This document shows positions 63,170 to 64,000 of a stretch of DNA of 64,000 nt, piece by piece. This DNA comes from Bolinopsis microptera. Its lineage: Eukaryota > Ctenophora > Tentaculata > Lobata > Bolinopsidae. Below the pieces are notes generated by a model. It saw only the letters and a program-made list of their open reading frames with translations. It made no database searches and had not been told where the DNA came from. Both the position numbers and the translations under genes were made by a program. The stretch's first letter is position 1. Each line of letters starts with the position of its first letter. The stretch spans positions 6,844,483 to 6,908,482 of the forward strand of contig NC_087077.1 in NCBI RefSeq assembly GCF_026151205.1, read 5' to 3'.

Positions 63170-63709
63170 ATGAAAAGCTCGATCTTATTCAAAAGATTGC
63201 TATGTGTAATAATACTGGTACAAGTACAAACTCGGTTCCGGTTTTATACGACAGCATCATTTCATACGACCATATCACCGCCTCTAACAACGAATAATTC
63301 AGACAACAATTCGGAAGACCCGAATTCACATCTTAGAGAAGTAAGTGAGTCAACCAAAAACTTACAAAATCCCACAATGGATGCCAAAACACCGACAAAC
63401 TGGACCGCAAAACCAGGGAGGGATGTAGAAAAGAACACAACATCTGGAGGTCCAGTCTTAGAGCAGCACACATCTCCAACACAAACTGAAAACTCCGCAG
63501 CCGAGCAATCGACAACACCCAAAATATTTGAAAAAAATTCAGAAAAGTTTGCACTTCATCTTCTTCTCCTCATTATTCTCATTGCTGGAACTGGTTGTCT
63601 TGTCTATACTTGGATTGGGCTATTGGTAAACAGATGCTATTCAATTGAAAATGTGTATGATTCCGAAATTGGGTCTGCCAAAGTTTCAAATTGGAAATAT
63701 AGTATTTGA
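63170..63709 (+). CDS. Mucin-like type I membrane protein, single exon
   Basis: The first ATG in good context is 63170, giving 179 residues. A signal peptide (MKSSILFKRLLCVIILVQV) is followed by a Ser/Thr/Asn/Pro-rich ectodomain (about residues 30-125) with several N-glycosylation sequons (NNS, NWT, NTT), then a transmembrane segment (LHLLLLIILIAGTGCLVYTW) and a short tail with Tyr (YSIENVYDSE). It has no introns, unlike its neighbours. No family recognised. Such low-complexity ectodomains are typical of glycosylated cell-surface stalk proteins. Confidence 0.65.
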   Translation: MKSSILFKRLLCVIILVQVQTRFRFYTTASFHTTISPPLTTNNSDNNSEDPNSHLREVSESTKNLQNPTMDAKTPTNWTAKPGRDVEKNTTSGGPVLEQHTSPTQTENSAAEQSTTPKIFEKNSEKFALHLLLLIILIAGTGCLVYTWIGLLVNRCYSIENVYDSEIGSAKVSNWKYSI

Positions 63710-64000
63710 TACTCCACTCATATTATGGGGCAAAGAATTAATAATTCTGCATGAAATTAACTGATTAAAGATAAACGAAACTGTGTCCATTTAGATGCCA
63801 AAGCGGTTTAATATTAAGTTTTCATCTTGACTAACTACAACTTATTTTAATTTCTTTATGTTATAAACGTTGTCTGCACAAGATCAAACAATTTTTGTTA
63901 TGAACTAATCATTTGAGGGCTTTTTTGCTGAGCCAAATTTGATTTACATCCCTTAAACACTTTATACGAACACTTAATACTGGAAACTAAGAATAATTTG

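Overview
This is animal nuclear DNA: AT-rich, with many short GT-AG introns, a histone H3.3 gene carrying the two coding introns known from vertebrate H3.3 genes, microsatellites, a LINE tail and many terminal-inverted-repeat elements. Nothing prokaryotic is present. The sequence suggests an invertebrate metazoan, but the phylum cannot be decided from it. All gene models are hand-spliced from splice sites and reading phase; in each, the exon lengths sum to whole codons. Layout: 1-6.2 kb is a repeat graveyard (a perfect 149-bp foldback, nested inverted repeats, tandem duplications, telomere-like sequence). 6.28-7.92 kb (minus) is histone H3.3 with a CCAAT-box promoter. 9-13.3 kb holds only repeats. 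13.3-17.8 kb (minus) is a five-exon EF-hand protein of the calmodulin/troponin C type, with a second possible first exon at 23.5 kb and a dead DNA transposon in its last intron. 24-33 kb has no recognisable gene. 33.0-37.0 kb (plus) is an 11-exon glutamine-dependent asparagine synthetase of the AsnB type. 39.29-47.08 kb is a giant palindromic mobile element. It has 6-bp target duplications and AGTAG ends, as in Maverick/Polinton elements, two ~2.4-kb inverted arms each carrying the same 229-residue zinc-finger ORF, and a later LINE insertion in the right arm. 49.3-63.7 kb is a cluster of secretory and membrane protein genes: a small secreted protein, two paralogous single-pass receptors-like proteins with paired-cysteine ectodomains and cytoplasmic PPxY motifs, a MARCH-type membrane E3 ligase between them with a one-base frameshift inside its RING-CH domain, a coiled-coil/acidic protein, and a mucin-like type I membrane protein. 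How the genes may work together: only the last cluster invites a joint reading. The two cysteine-rich proteins carry PPxY motifs, which in other families recruit WW-domain ubiquitin ligases, and a membrane ubiquitin-ligase gene lies between them, but co-location is the only local evidence for a link. The most striking individual features are two consecutive 240-nt exons in the second cysteine-rich gene that look mutually exclusive (joining both creates a stop codon at the junction), the duplicated EF-hand first exon, and the palindromic Polinton-like element.
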